64,000 nucleotides of DNA from Berkiella sp050247135 (GTDB lineage Bacteria; Pseudomonadota; Gammaproteobacteria; Berkiellales; Berkiellaceae): contig JBFWUT010000002.1 of NCBI GenBank assembly GCA_050247135.1, forward strand, positions 1-64,000. The letters are read 5' to 3'. Below, piece after piece: positions 17,901 to 26,439 of this stretch. The translations under genes and the position numbers were made by a program. The notes below the pieces were generated by a model. That model was not told where the DNA came from and did not search any database. It saw only the letters and a program-made list of their open reading frames with translations. How positions within the stretch are numbered: the stretch's first letter is position 1; the number at the start of each line of letters is the position of its first letter.

Positions 17901-19120
17901 CTTATCATCGTGTATTTGATAATTTATTAACCCCACAAATGGCTATAGCTAATGTTTATACCACAGCAGCTGCCTCAGAAGGTGCTGTTTCGCTTAAAAT
18001 GGCTGCTGAACTAGTACGCTACCGCGTAGCGATGTATTTTCTAGCAATTAATGATCTGAATAAAGAAAACTTTATTCAGCAAATTGCCGATATGCGCCGC
18101 GCCAATGCAACTGATGATAGAGATTGCCCCAGTTGTTACCCTGGCGCAATTGGTAGAATAGGTAAATTGGGCGCAGGGCACCCAGTCTTTCAACTGCCCC
18201 CAGAGCGAAGAGAAATTATTCAGCAACAGATCAGCGCAGTGGTATTAAAAGCTTTTTCTGAACAAATAGCGAATAGCGAGTTGGACGAAGCAATGGATTT
18301 ATATCAATCATTAGTCATGCTTGGCACGGAAAATGCTGAAGAAATGATTGCGGGCAAAGTGTATTATGATGAGGATTGGTATAATTTACGCATCAACTTC
18401 ATTAACAGCTTAGGTACACGCACCTCTGTGCGAGATAAAATCAATGCAGCTCTCGTTGAGTCTAAGGAACCTGTTTTGAATGACAGAGATTATGTCGATT
18501 TTGAAAAGGAAATAAAAGATATTGCCGGTAGTGGCAGAGCTATGCAATTGGGACAACGCTTTAAAGCATTTAGAGAAGCCCGCACTGAAATATTACCAGA
18601 GCAAAAACCTGCCGAATCGATAATAGTCAACCCTTTTGTACTCACCCCCACCTCAGTGCCAGCTATATTACCTTCTGAGCGAAAAAAGACTCTGATGGAT
18701 AATCGGATTAAACGCTTTATTGAATTTGAGATCTTAGCCGCTATTTGTAAGCAACAATTGCCCCAACTTGACAATGAAACACAAGTTCAATTTGTTAAAG
18801 AGATAATAGATAATGCTTTTGCTAATATGGATAATAACAATGTATTACAAGAGGCTGTGACTGATGCTGTGACGAAATTTCAAACAGAGTTAAACTTTAA
18901 CCCAGGCCAAAACGAAGTATTCGTAAAACGGTTTCTTACAGAAAGTTCTTTGATAGGGCTTAGCGAAGAACAAGCACAATCCTTAAAAGAGTTGGTACTG
19001 AGTAAACAGCTTACAAAAGATAATGCCATTTTCAATGAGCTTCTCAAAGGGAGCTGCACTCGTGTTTTTGACGAGCTCATCAGCAGAACTCCCTCTAACG
19101 CTAACAAACCTAGTGTTTAG
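14924..19120 (+). CDS. Large ankyrin-like repeat protein, candidate effector
   Basis: A 1398-residue protein with no signal peptide or membrane segment. Ankyrin-like helical repeats are visible at about 350-430 (FEIACQAGNVEIGKRIID, then HSNSYQLGILDYLFSKGG) and about 703-795 (IAIEQGDKDAVLRLLTQG, then AVIVQTLLDCGADPKTQG). An Ala/Pro/Gln-rich linker with PQVTPQAAHQAVQP lies near 485-500. The C-terminal ~550 residues are helical and contain DCPSC at 1067-1071, faintly like DNPTC in the ankyrin protein at 60689-62992. Its stop overlaps damX by four bases on the opposite strand, so it has been inserted tightly beside a conserved operon. Function unknown; length and repeats suggest a host-interaction protein (inference). 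Confidence 0.75.
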   Translation: MLEYQELMRNLLDFREMDDEASYSDTKSRVDTYVFADPERALAEAINLLEGTLSNEDENVLIESLNSLMSQASEAQNQFPFQNLLEHILKNPNDVTHRWLKQLPANTKLAYMSSQAIPSNQEVDMSFLLNNGHKPTIDELSHYFKQAIAKKHYDAAKMLCLAARVDKQTLSSFFQKAILTFVDTSFDERSFEPFTVNDTMCFPSADSISIEGHVIFRNGIFTPVNFTTHNGATLSFTDYDPISQEFSYSYVIDNEPSINSRTERFQVVTTDSDGDSLSDIMAIDFSDELSTVNAEPPSTLSTASPRKAIEIFLSAWPEKPFNERTLINELAMMDLNLTTAFTDETTHIDQRKFLFEIACQAGNVEIGKRIIDSTFVTPEAIEEAINMALHSNSYQLGILDYLFSKGGRIQQSQVLPLGKLLISRMNVSRMNVDEVEKYLKYCPKPLTDIKLIDLLIGARSEEIVSLFLRHGLTDPLKARLYNFTLPKATPQVTPQAAHQAVQPVIDPDVALLREELGLEDEPEAAPAAANSLIEDRDLNPQVEAAIDEAVALLDAPNWFGQINAPQAAAIAPKAQAQGPDPFYFTAARFALKAGYLPTADEAQQMAEKASAALLDAYKSDKLEHVDILKELGAILTESAKKELLITAVQHNNANRFYDIYYEGVSLNDVDIIDAVLKNPQPIFVDAILNEKLGSTVLQNLFISAHTNHNLDLANRILAKGFTPSELDWHQVLLIAIEQGDKDAVLRLLTQGVSARFNQSEALSKAITSLRPNAVIVQTLLDCGADPKTQGCMLPLKAIKHYREYSHTAYLDIAQILMKKIVPDQDLSDEFNYVNQGAIAFAKFQNMVFETIKASLKPQEKIAFELLGIREVIRLRQGESAGDESLSRKANAHFQAVVEPALAGKFNQVAGHSPLEKVANIEKEIKAFLLAEILNACKQNPSTQNSKLINYIDSNRVALVEGRNKAIMQGMRELATSNEDSAQIAWRAYDPEASYHRVFDNLLTPQMAIANVYTTAAASEGAVSLKMAAELVRYRVAMYFLAINDLNKENFIQQIADMRRANATDDRDCPSCYPGAIGRIGKLGAGHPVFQLPPERREIIQQQISAVVLKAFSEQIANSELDEAMDLYQSLVMLGTENAEEMIAGKVYYDEDWYNLRINFINSLGTRTSVRDKINAALVESKEPVLNDRDYVDFEKEIKDIAGSGRAMQLGQRFKAFREARTEILPEQKPAESIIVNPFVLTPTSVPAILPSERKKTLMDNRIKRFIEFEILAAICKQQLPQLDNETQVQFVKEIIDNAFANMDNNNVLQEAVTDAVTKFQTELNFNPGQNEVFVKRFLTESSLIGLSEEQAQSLKELVLSKQLTKDNAIFNELLKGSCTRVFDELISRTPSNANKPSV

Positions 19121-20631
19121 CCCTGTTTTTGAATATCGCTATGAATACTGGTGAATTCTCTGATCCAAGGCTTGGCGGCAATATGAGTTGGGAGCCCCGA
19201 AGCTGCAACTTTGGCTTCATCCATGGTGGCATATTCACCTAGCACCACCACATACCAATCTTTACCGGATAATTTAGTACGATAAACATAAGCATGCTCG
19301 TCTAACTCATGCTTTTGAATAAATTGCTTAACACTATTTTCGTTTCTCGCACCAACCAGTTGTAAGGTGTAGAAATTTTTATCTACCGACAACAAATATT
19401 CTTCTTCTTTACTCATTGGTTTTTTAGGTTCAGAAGATTTAACCGCAACTTTAGGCGCTGCTTGCATTGCCTGAGTGCTTACTTCAGGTGTTGCTATTGT
19501 GGTGGTCGCAACCGGTGCAGGAACAGGCGCCGGTGCTTGAAGTTGTTGTGGCGCAGGCGTTGGGGTTGTCGCTTGGGTCACCGTCATTTCTGTGTTTTGT
19601 GCCGGTGGTTCTAGCGCTGCGACTGTGGTGGTGGCCGCTGTGGTTGCGGCACCTTGTTCCTCAACTTGTGTACTTTGGGTTGTGGTGCTTGGCATTTTAG
19701 GCGCTACGGCAATGGTCTCTTTGACAATCGGGGCTGGCTCTTCTTCCATTGCCATTTTCTCATCCGAATTATCAAGATGGATATTTTCGACTTGCGCCGC
19801 ATTCACTGGCGCGTTTACCGCTTCTTCCTCTTGAGTGCTATTTAATAATAAATAGCTACCACCCAATAAAAATCCTGCCACTGCACCCAGTGCAATCGGA
19901 TGTGTCCAACGCTTTGCATTTTGCTTCGTCATCGTTTTTGCCCCTTTGGTCGATCCCTGTAATAAAAGTTGTTCCTGAATCACTCGCCCTGGTAAGCCTT
20001 GTGATCGTTCAAAAATAGCCGCAACGTGTTCTGGTTCTAGTTGTCTTAATAACGCGTCACTATAAAAATACCGTTTCACGTCATGCAATGTCCAAGGCTC
20101 TAATTCAATACTATAAACTTTGCCTTGCACACTGGCTGCAAAGTTGGGTGAAAACAAACGCCCCTCTAATGAAGGCTCTCCTAAGAGCACTAAATGCAAT
20201 TGTTGTCTGGCTTCATCATTAAATTGCACGAGTTGTAGTAAGGCACTCATTTGCGTATCGTCTAAAAGGTGCGCATCATCTATCATCAACATCCATGTTT
20301 CATGGGCTATTTGATAGGAAGTAATCGCTTGGTTTTTGACTTCTTGAGTTAAGTTTGAAGCACTGTCCCAATTTAATCCAAACCCCAAGGCAACTTCTTT
20401 TAAAAGCTCTTCAACCGTTTTGGCATTATCGGCCTTGAGCGCACAGATTTTTAAACCTGCAAAGGGAGCATGGATATAATGTTCAAAAAAGGTGCTTTTA
20501 CCAGCTTGCTTTTGGCCTAAGACCAATAAAATATTCTGACTGAAGTGACAAAGATGGGTAATTAAATCGGCATGTTGTTGCCAAGCAGATGACAAGTATA
20601 TATCGGAGTTAATCGACTTGCTATCATTCAT
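19117..20631 (-). CDS. damX: DamX-like AAA and SPOR domain protein
   Basis: A 504-residue protein. An N-terminal AAA ATPase (Walker A GQKQAGKST near residue 39; Walker B MLMIDDAHLL near 113) is followed by a membrane segment (about 243-263) and a long Pro/Ala/Thr linker. The C-terminal SPOR domain (about 412-500) starts FYTLQLVGARNENSV. SPOR domains bind denuded glycan strands at the septum, so the protein should act in cell division at the inner membrane. It follows aroB by 20 bases, as in the aroK-aroB-damX order of enterics. AAGGA precedes the ATG. It overlaps the convergent ankyrin gene by four bases. Confidence 0.9.
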   Translation of the reverse strand: MNDSKSINSDIYLSSAWQQHADLITHLCHFSQNILLVLGQKQAGKSTFFEHYIHAPFAGLKICALKADNAKTVEELLKEVALGFGLNWDSASNLTQEVKNQAITSYQIAHETWMLMIDDAHLLDDTQMSALLQLVQFNDEARQQLHLVLLGEPSLEGRLFSPNFAASVQGKVYSIELEPWTLHDVKRYFYSDALLRQLEPEHVAAIFERSQGLPGRVIQEQLLLQGSTKGAKTMTKQNAKRWTHPIALGAVAGFLLGGSYLLLNSTQEEEAVNAPVNAAQVENIHLDNSDEKMAMEEEPAPIVKETIAVAPKMPSTTTQSTQVEEQGAATTAATTTVAALEPPAQNTEMTVTQATTPTPAPQQLQAPAPVPAPVATTTIATPEVSTQAMQAAPKVAVKSSEPKKPMSKEEEYLLSVDKNFYTLQLVGARNENSVKQFIQKHELDEHAYVYRTKLSGKDWYVVVLGEYATMDEAKVAASGLPTHIAAKPWIREFTSIHSDIQKQG

Positions 20632-20651
20632 ACGGTATCCTTACCTCATTT

Positions 20652-21746
20652 CTATGGCGTCGCCCCACTGGCCTCTAAAACGGCACGGACCGTGCTTTCA
20701 GGCACATCCTCAATGACCCGCGCTTTTCCTAACGACTCAACCAACACCCAGCCTATTTGACCATTTGAGTGCTTCTTATCTTGTCGTATTCTAGCGAATA
20801 TTGCTGCTGTCGTAATCCCATCAGGCAAGGATATTGGCAAACCGGCCTTTGTTAGCAATGATATTAATCTTTCTAACAAATTCAATTCACCCCATCCCAA
20901 CTCTAAGGATAAGCGCATTGCGACCATCATACCCATCGCAACAGCCTCTCCATGCAAATATTTTTCATAGTCATAGCTATTTTCAATGGCATGCGCAATG
21001 GTATGACCAAAATTTAACACTATTCGTTCGGCTGTGTCTCTTTCGTCTTTTCTGACCACTTCAGCCTTAATTCGGCAAGCCGTTATCACAACATGGTGTA
21101 GCGCTTTACTGTCGCGAGCAAGCAACAAGGAGAGGTTCTCTTCCAACCAGGCAAAAAAAGCGGGATCTAAAACAAGCCCATACTTAATCAGTTCGGCTAT
21201 TCCTGCAATGAATTCCCTTTGTGGGAGGGTGCTTAGGGTACTTAAGTCAGCAAGTACCATTTTGGGTTGGTGAAAAACACCAATCATATTTTTACCCAAG
21301 GGGTGGTTCACTGCTGTTTTCCCCCCAATGACTGCGTCAACTTGAGCCAACAAAGAAGTGGGACAATGGATCACATCAATTCCCCGCATGTAGCAAGCAG
21401 CACTAAAACCGGCTAGATCGCCTATCATGCCGCCCCCAAGCGCAACTATTGATGTATCACGGTGGTAATGTTGAGTTAGTAAATATGACCAAATTTTTTC
21501 AGCATAGACTAAGGTTTTATGCGATTCTCCGCTAGGGAGAAGCAAAGTAGTCATTTTTTTTACCCCAGCTTGGATGAGAGCTTTTTCAAGGCGCGGGAAA
21601 TAATGGGCAGCAATCTCGGGGTGGCTAATGATGCAAGCCGCCTTGCGAATATGCTGTTGAAACAAAGAGGCCTTGGCGAGTAAGTCATATCCTATAAAAA
21701 CAGGATAGGCGCCACTTGGTACAGTTACCCATAGTGGCTCTTCCAT
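20652..21746 (-). CDS. aroB: 3-dehydroquinate synthase
   Basis: A 364-residue enzyme of normal length. The NAD-binding motif GGGMIGDLAGFSAACYMRG lies near residue 98 and GGKTAVNHPLGKNMIG near 140; zinc ligands sit in the E-x-K...H region including GHTIAHAIE. It cyclises DAHP to 3-dehydroquinate, step two of the shikimate pathway. Its start overlaps the aroK stop by one base (TAATG), so the pair is translationally coupled. Confidence 0.96.
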   Translation of the reverse strand: MEEPLWVTVPSGAYPVFIGYDLLAKASLFQQHIRKAACIISHPEIAAHYFPRLEKALIQAGVKKMTTLLLPSGESHKTLVYAEKIWSYLLTQHYHRDTSIVALGGGMIGDLAGFSAACYMRGIDVIHCPTSLLAQVDAVIGGKTAVNHPLGKNMIGVFHQPKMVLADLSTLSTLPQREFIAGIAELIKYGLVLDPAFFAWLEENLSLLLARDSKALHHVVITACRIKAEVVRKDERDTAERIVLNFGHTIAHAIENSYDYEKYLHGEAVAMGMMVAMRLSLELGWGELNLLERLISLLTKAGLPISLPDGITTAAIFARIRQDKKHSNGQIGWVLVESLGKARVIEDVPESTVRAVLEASGATP

Positions 21747-22270
21747 TACAACTGATCGCGCTCTAGCATCTTGACGACTTCGGCGGCAACTGAACGCACT
21801 GTACGACCATCCGTATTGACAACGACATCAGCCACTTCGCGGTATAGCGGATCACGAAACGCCATTAATTCCCTCAGTGTGGATTCCGGTGTTTCAGTAA
21901 TCAGCAACGGGCGTCGTTTATCGCGCGCTGTGCGTCTCATTTGTTGTTCGACCGTGGTATACAAATAGACCACCGTACCACGCGCTGCTAATCGATTACG
22001 ATTATCAGCATTCAGCACGGCACCGCCCCCTGTGGCTAAAACAATCCCTTGAAGTTGGCTGAGTTCATCGATGACGTATGCTTCCCTTTTGCGGAATCCT
22101 TCTTCTCCCTCAACGTCAAAAATCCACGCAATATCTGCTCCTGTGCGTGCTTCGATTTCTTGATCCGCATCATAGAACTCTAGCTTTAACTCTTTTGCCA
22201 GTTGTTTACCAATCGTGCTTTTTCCAGCCCCCATTGGGCCAACTAAAAATAAATTCACTGATCGCTTCAT
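21746..22270 (-). CDS. aroK: Shikimate kinase
   Basis: A 174-residue kinase. Walker A is GPMGAGKSTIG at about residue 11; DADQEIEARTG carries the shikimate-binding Asp, and ATGGGAVL is the conserved GGG motif. It phosphorylates shikimate with ATP. It is the first aro gene after pilQ, in the conserved pil-aro-damX arrangement. A 173-base gap with a large inverted repeat separates it from pilQ. Confidence 0.96.
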   Translation of the reverse strand: MKRSVNLFLVGPMGAGKSTIGKQLAKELKLEFYDADQEIEARTGADIAWIFDVEGEEGFRKREAYVIDELSQLQGIVLATGGGAVLNADNRNRLAARGTVVYLYTTVEQQMRRTARDKRRPLLITETPESTLRELMAFRDPLYREVADVVVNTDGRTVRSVAAEVVKMLERDQL

Positions 22271-22391
22271 TTTTCCAACTTGATTTAACTCTCACTAAAA
22301 GCCTTATGCTTTGAAGGACACCTTAGTGAAAGCAAGAGATTTAACTTTATGCAGTATCATTAATAGCAAGGCTACAAACTTAATTACATAG

Positions 22392-22438
22392 CCTCGACTG
22401 GGTCATGAGTATACCATTGGAAGCCGACCCAATCGAGG
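22392..22438. terminator. Large inverted repeat after pilQ
   Basis: CCTCGACTGGGTC (22392-22404) pairs with GACCCAATCGAGG (22426-22438) with one mismatch and a 21-base loop. It begins five bases after the pilQ stop. There is no U-tract, so it may be a transcript-end or mRNA-stabilising hairpin that partly separates pilMNOPQ from aroKB-damX. Confidence 0.5.
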
Positions 22439-22443
22439 GAAGA

Positions 22444-24546
22444 CTACGCCATCCCGTCCTGAATGATCTTCGGGGTAACAAAGATCAACAATTCGTTACG
22501 CTGGTCGCTGTTCGTTTCATTTTTAAACATCCAGCCAACGACTGGCAATTTTCCTAAATAGGGTACTTGCGTCTTGTTTTGGTTTTTTTGCTGCTGGTAA
22601 ATGCCCCCTAAAACCACCGTTTCGCCGTTCGCAACAAGTACTTTCGTGTGAATTTCCCGGGTATTAATTGCTGGCACCCCAGCTGTGACCACACCACGAG
22701 AATCCTGGTTCACCTTCAAATCTAAAATAATATGATCATCTGGCGTGATTTGCGGTGTCACTTCCAGGCGCAATACCGCCTTTTTAAAGGCAATGGAGGT
22801 CGCACCGCTAGAGGAAGCTTCTTGATACGGGATTTCTTCACCCGACTCAATATAGGCTTGCTGCTGATTGGATGTCACTAAACGCGGGCTAGCAACAATT
22901 TTACCTAAGCCTTCATTCTCTAAGGCCATCAACTCAAGATCTAGGATGGTGCCACCAGGTAAGCGCGCAATGGCCAAACCAAATTGGGCGAATCCGGCTG
23001 CGCCACTAGGCAGTGCAGCGGGCAAGTTGACATTGAGTCTGTCGGTTAAAGACTGTGATGCAGGCGTTGCTCCTTGGGCAATCGCATCAGCACCTGCCCT
23101 ATCTCCTGTAAAACCAACTACTGGCTCATTACCTGGCCTGAACTTAGCAGCAGAACTAAATGTTACACCTAAAGCGTCTTCAAAATCATCATTCGCAAAA
23201 ACCACACGCGACTCAATCAGCACTTGGCGAACTGGAACATCCAAGCGGTGAATTAAAGAGCGAATTTCTTCAATTTTGTTCGCGGTATCTTGTACCAGCA
23301 AGGTGTTGGTACGCTCATCAACAGAAACTGTGCCACGGGAAGAAAGCATCGAGTTTTTATCGGTTTTAAGTAAAGCTGCCAATTCAGCTGCTTTGGCATA
23401 ATTAACCTGCATATATTCCGAACGCAATGGCGACAGATCTTGAACCTGTTGAGTAGCTTGTAACTCTAATTTTTCGCGAGCCGCAATCTCTTCGCTCGGA
23501 CCTATCATTAACACATTTCCTACTTTGCGCTTACCCAATCCTTTCGTTTTAAGGATAATATCCAGCGCCTCATCCCAAGGCACATTACGTAATCGCAATG
23601 TCACATTACCTGTCACAGAATCACTGGTCACCAAATTTAATCCTGTAAAGTCAGCAATCAATTGCAGTACGGCTCGCACTTCAATATCTTGGAAATTTAA
23701 TGATAAACGTTCACCAGTATACTTAAAGTTTTTTGCTTGCAGTTTATCTTTTTCGTCTTTGGTTAACGGCTTCACTTCAACTGTGAAGCGCTTATCAGCC
23801 TGATAAGCAATGTTTTCAAAAAAGCCATTCATTTGGATAGTCATTTCCACATCTTGGCCTTTTTGAATAGTGTTAATTGAGCTCACTGGTGTTCCAAAAT
23901 CTGTGACATCTAATTTATTCTGCAAGTCTCTGGGTAACTGTGCTCTCGAGAATCTAACACGGATTGTCTGACCTTCTTCTTTTAAATCAATAGGAATATT
24001 GGTGTGATTTAAATCGATGACAACTCGCCCTTCACCTTCTTTACCACGGTGAAAGTCAATGCCTTTTAATGCAAATTTATTATCACAACCTATACGCGGT
24101 GATTCTTGCACATTATGAACTTGACCATGGAAAGGATCAGATGAGGATTGTGTCGGCGGTAAACCGCCGCCCATGACAACAACAGCATTTTTACCTTCCA
24201 TTTTTACATCGAAAGGAACTGGCTCTTTAAGATCAATTACCACTCTCGTTCTATCATTAGCTTCGACGACAGCAACGCGCTTAACCATACCGGTATTTAA
24301 ATCACTTCGGGCTTTTTCACGAGGCAACCCATTCTTGGCTCCCTGGAAATCTAACACGACTCTTGCCGGATTTTCAGTTGCAAAACTTTTTGGAGCACTT
24401 ACTTTCCCGTCAAAAGATAATGTAAGGCAAATGCGGTTCCCATCAATGGCAACCACTTGCATATCTTTAATGGTACCAGCAACCAAAACCATCGGCGAAA
24501 ATAACATTATCAGTGTTATCAAACATGCTCTAGTTATCTTTACCAT
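22444..24546 (-). CDS. pilQ: Type IV pilus secretin
   Basis: A 700-residue outer-membrane secretin. A signal peptide (VKITRACLITLIMLFSPMVL) is followed by two AMIN domains (about 30-240), which bind peptidoglycan. The secretin N domains start at LSLNFQDIEVRAVLQLIADF near 290, and the secretin barrel occupies about 450-700, ending with VPYLGKLPVVGWMFKN. Twelve to fifteen copies form the gated pore for the pilus. The ATG at 24546 has GGAG upstream; a TTG four codons earlier is less likely. It closes the pilMNOPQ operon. Confidence 0.95.
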   Translation of the reverse strand: MVKITRACLITLIMLFSPMVLVAGTIKDMQVVAIDGNRICLTLSFDGKVSAPKSFATENPARVVLDFQGAKNGLPREKARSDLNTGMVKRVAVVEANDRTRVVIDLKEPVPFDVKMEGKNAVVVMGGGLPPTQSSSDPFHGQVHNVQESPRIGCDNKFALKGIDFHRGKEGEGRVVIDLNHTNIPIDLKEEGQTIRVRFSRAQLPRDLQNKLDVTDFGTPVSSINTIQKGQDVEMTIQMNGFFENIAYQADKRFTVEVKPLTKDEKDKLQAKNFKYTGERLSLNFQDIEVRAVLQLIADFTGLNLVTSDSVTGNVTLRLRNVPWDEALDIILKTKGLGKRKVGNVLMIGPSEEIAAREKLELQATQQVQDLSPLRSEYMQVNYAKAAELAALLKTDKNSMLSSRGTVSVDERTNTLLVQDTANKIEEIRSLIHRLDVPVRQVLIESRVVFANDDFEDALGVTFSSAAKFRPGNEPVVGFTGDRAGADAIAQGATPASQSLTDRLNVNLPAALPSGAAGFAQFGLAIARLPGGTILDLELMALENEGLGKIVASPRLVTSNQQQAYIESGEEIPYQEASSSGATSIAFKKAVLRLEVTPQITPDDHIILDLKVNQDSRGVVTAGVPAINTREIHTKVLVANGETVVLGGIYQQQKNQNKTQVPYLGKLPVVGWMFKNETNSDQRNELLIFVTPKIIQDGMA

Positions 24547-24564
24547 GACTGACTCCAAGCTTCA

Positions 24565-25158
24565 TCACTTTTTTTCTTGTGGTGGTTGTTGTGGATGCTG
24601 ACTCTTATTCTTGCTTAATGAATCCGCTAAACTAATGGATGCTTTGCGTTCACGCCATCCGCCCATAGGATCAGGAATTATTTCTGTAATCATCACTCTT
24701 TCATCTGAAATACTATCAATGTGCCCATGATTTTGCCCGATATAATTTCCCTTGGTAATTCGAAACACGGTACCCGTAGGATCAACGACCAATACCCATT
24801 TTTTAGTGTTCTTTTCCAATGTGCCCACCATGCGCAATGAGTCAAGTGGGAAATTCTCTAAAGCTTCTTTACGACGATTCATATCTGGTTGAATACCATT
24901 TTCAACCACCACTTTTTTGGCCACTTCTTGTACAATGTTTGGCACAAAGGGGCTATGTAAATTCGCTGCCGAGTAGGTAAAAATTTCATACGGTTTAATT
25001 TCAGGCAGCGGTTCAATTTCTTTAATAGTGCGACTTTTGATCCGTTTCACATAGGATTCCAATTCAGCACGGCGCTCTGAGTTACTGCAACCTGCTAGCA
25101 ACAAACAGAGTAATATTGCTCCCCAAACAGTCGATAGGGCTTTATTTTTGTGGCGCAT
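24565..25158 (-). CDS. pilP: Type IV pilus inner-membrane lipoprotein
   Basis: From the internal ATG at 25158 the protein is 197 residues, with a lipoprotein signal ending in the lipobox LAGC (Cys at residue 23). Upstream in-frame codons would bury this signal, so I reject the longer form. The C-terminal beta-domain begins around LRMVGTLEKNTKKWVLV. PilP links the PilN/PilO inner-membrane complex to the PilQ secretin. It overlaps the end of pilO by 17 bases and ends 18 bases before pilQ. Confidence 0.92.
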   Translation of the reverse strand: MRHKNKALSTVWGAILLCLLLAGCSNSERRAELESYVKRIKSRTIKEIEPLPEIKPYEIFTYSAANLHSPFVPNIVQEVAKKVVVENGIQPDMNRRKEALENFPLDSLRMVGTLEKNTKKWVLVVDPTGTVFRITKGNYIGQNHGHIDSISDERVMITEIIPDPMGGWRERKASISLADSLSKNKSQHPQQPPQEKK

Positions 25159-25777
25159 TGTTATTAGCCGTATCTTTAGCCGCATTTTCGGGATCATCCG
25201 CAGTATACCGATAAGTCTTAGCCGTTATATTCATGATTAAGCTATCTCCCGATGAATCATTGGTAATGGGATGGATAACAAAATCATGTAAAGTGACAAT
25301 TCGAGGTAACGCCGCAACGTTACTCACAAACTCGCCAAATTGATGGTAGCTGCCAACCACTGAAATCTCGATAGGTAACTCCACATAGAAATCGATTTCC
25401 TTTTCAGGCAGTAAACGTATTGAGCGAAACTCTAGACCTGCCGCCAATCCTTGATGAGAAATATCTTCAATCAAGCCTGGTACTTCTGTTTTCTCGGGAA
25501 GTTGTCGCAACAAAGCGCCAAAAGAAGCTTTCATATTAGCCATTTGCTCTTTATATGCATCTAGATTCGCGGCTTTATGCTGTTTTTCCTCGAAGGTCGT
25601 TCGCAAGGTTAATTCTTCTTCTTCAGATCGATCTAAATAGGACAATTGTTTTTTAGTATCGGTCCAGTATCCCAAGAATAAAATCATTAGACTGATGATT
25701 CCAATAGTCACTATCTTGACCGGAAGAGGCCATATGCCAACATCATTTAAATCTAATTCATTTAAATTAACATTCAT
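25142..25777 (-). CDS. pilO: Type IV pilus assembly protein PilO
   Basis: A 211-residue bitopic membrane protein: a short cytoplasmic start, one membrane segment (about 22-40), a coiled coil (about 45-95) and a ferredoxin-like periplasmic fold with the family stretch LEFRSIRLLPEKE. It pairs with PilN in the alignment subcomplex. It overlaps pilN by four bases (ATGA) and pilP by 17. Confidence 0.93.
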   Translation of the reverse strand: MNVNLNELDLNDVGIWPLPVKIVTIGIISLMILFLGYWTDTKKQLSYLDRSEEEELTLRTTFEEKQHKAANLDAYKEQMANMKASFGALLRQLPEKTEVPGLIEDISHQGLAAGLEFRSIRLLPEKEIDFYVELPIEISVVGSYHQFGEFVSNVAALPRIVTLHDFVIHPITNDSSGDSLIMNITAKTYRYTADDPENAAKDTANNNAPQK

Positions 25778-26439
25778 TTTGCTGTCGTACTCGTCGGTGT
25801 TGGTGCAGGCGATGCACCAGGTGTTCCTGGTGTGGTTGTACCCTGAGATTTTTGCGCAACGCTCGGGAAACTAACTACTTCGTCTGCTTTTAAATTAAAA
25901 CCAATTAATCTATCGATAGGTCTTTGAGTTTTACCATCGGCATTCTTCATATCATCTGCTTGAATTAACGTAAGATCTGGGGTTTTAAATAATCCTGAAG
26001 CTTCAATATTGCGCATAAAAGTTGAAACACGGGTATTGGATTCAGCTTTGCCATCAATCAAAATATGATTGCCAGTACGCGACAAATTCGTTAAAAATAA
26101 TCCCGGAGGAATGATGCGCACAATCGTATCAAATAATCTAACCACTTCTGGTCGACTGGCTTGCAATTGTTGAATCACTTCCATTTTAGCTAAAAGCTGT
26201 TGTTTTTCTTTCTCTAAACTTTGGATCTGTGCAATTTGTTCATCTAATAGCTTAATTTCATTCTTTAAATAGGTATTGTTATCATTTTGTGCCGCTATTT
26301 GCCTTGCCACCGTCATGTGCATAATTAAAACCAACCCGCACGATACCACGATGCCAAAAACCAACATGGTAAAAAATTCTTTTTTGAGCAGCTCTTTGCG
26401 CTCTTCTCGCCATGGTAATAAATTGATATTAATTGTCAT
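25774..26439 (-). CDS. pilN: Type IV pilus assembly protein PilN
   Basis: A 221-residue protein starting MTININLLPWREERKE. The N-terminal INLLPWRE motif inserts into PilM. One membrane segment (about 22-43) and a coiled coil (about 47-80) follow, then a periplasmic domain and a Pro/Thr-rich tail. The ATG at 26439 overlaps the pilM stop (ATGA) and is preferred over a longer form beginning inside pilM. Confidence 0.94.
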   Translation of the reverse strand: MTININLLPWREERKELLKKEFFTMLVFGIVVSCGLVLIMHMTVARQIAAQNDNNTYLKNEIKLLDEQIAQIQSLEKEKQQLLAKMEVIQQLQASRPEVVRLFDTIVRIIPPGLFLTNLSRTGNHILIDGKAESNTRVSTFMRNIEASGLFKTPDLTLIQADDMKNADGKTQRPIDRLIGFNLKADEVVSFPSVAQKSQGTTTPGTPGASPAPTPTSTTAK

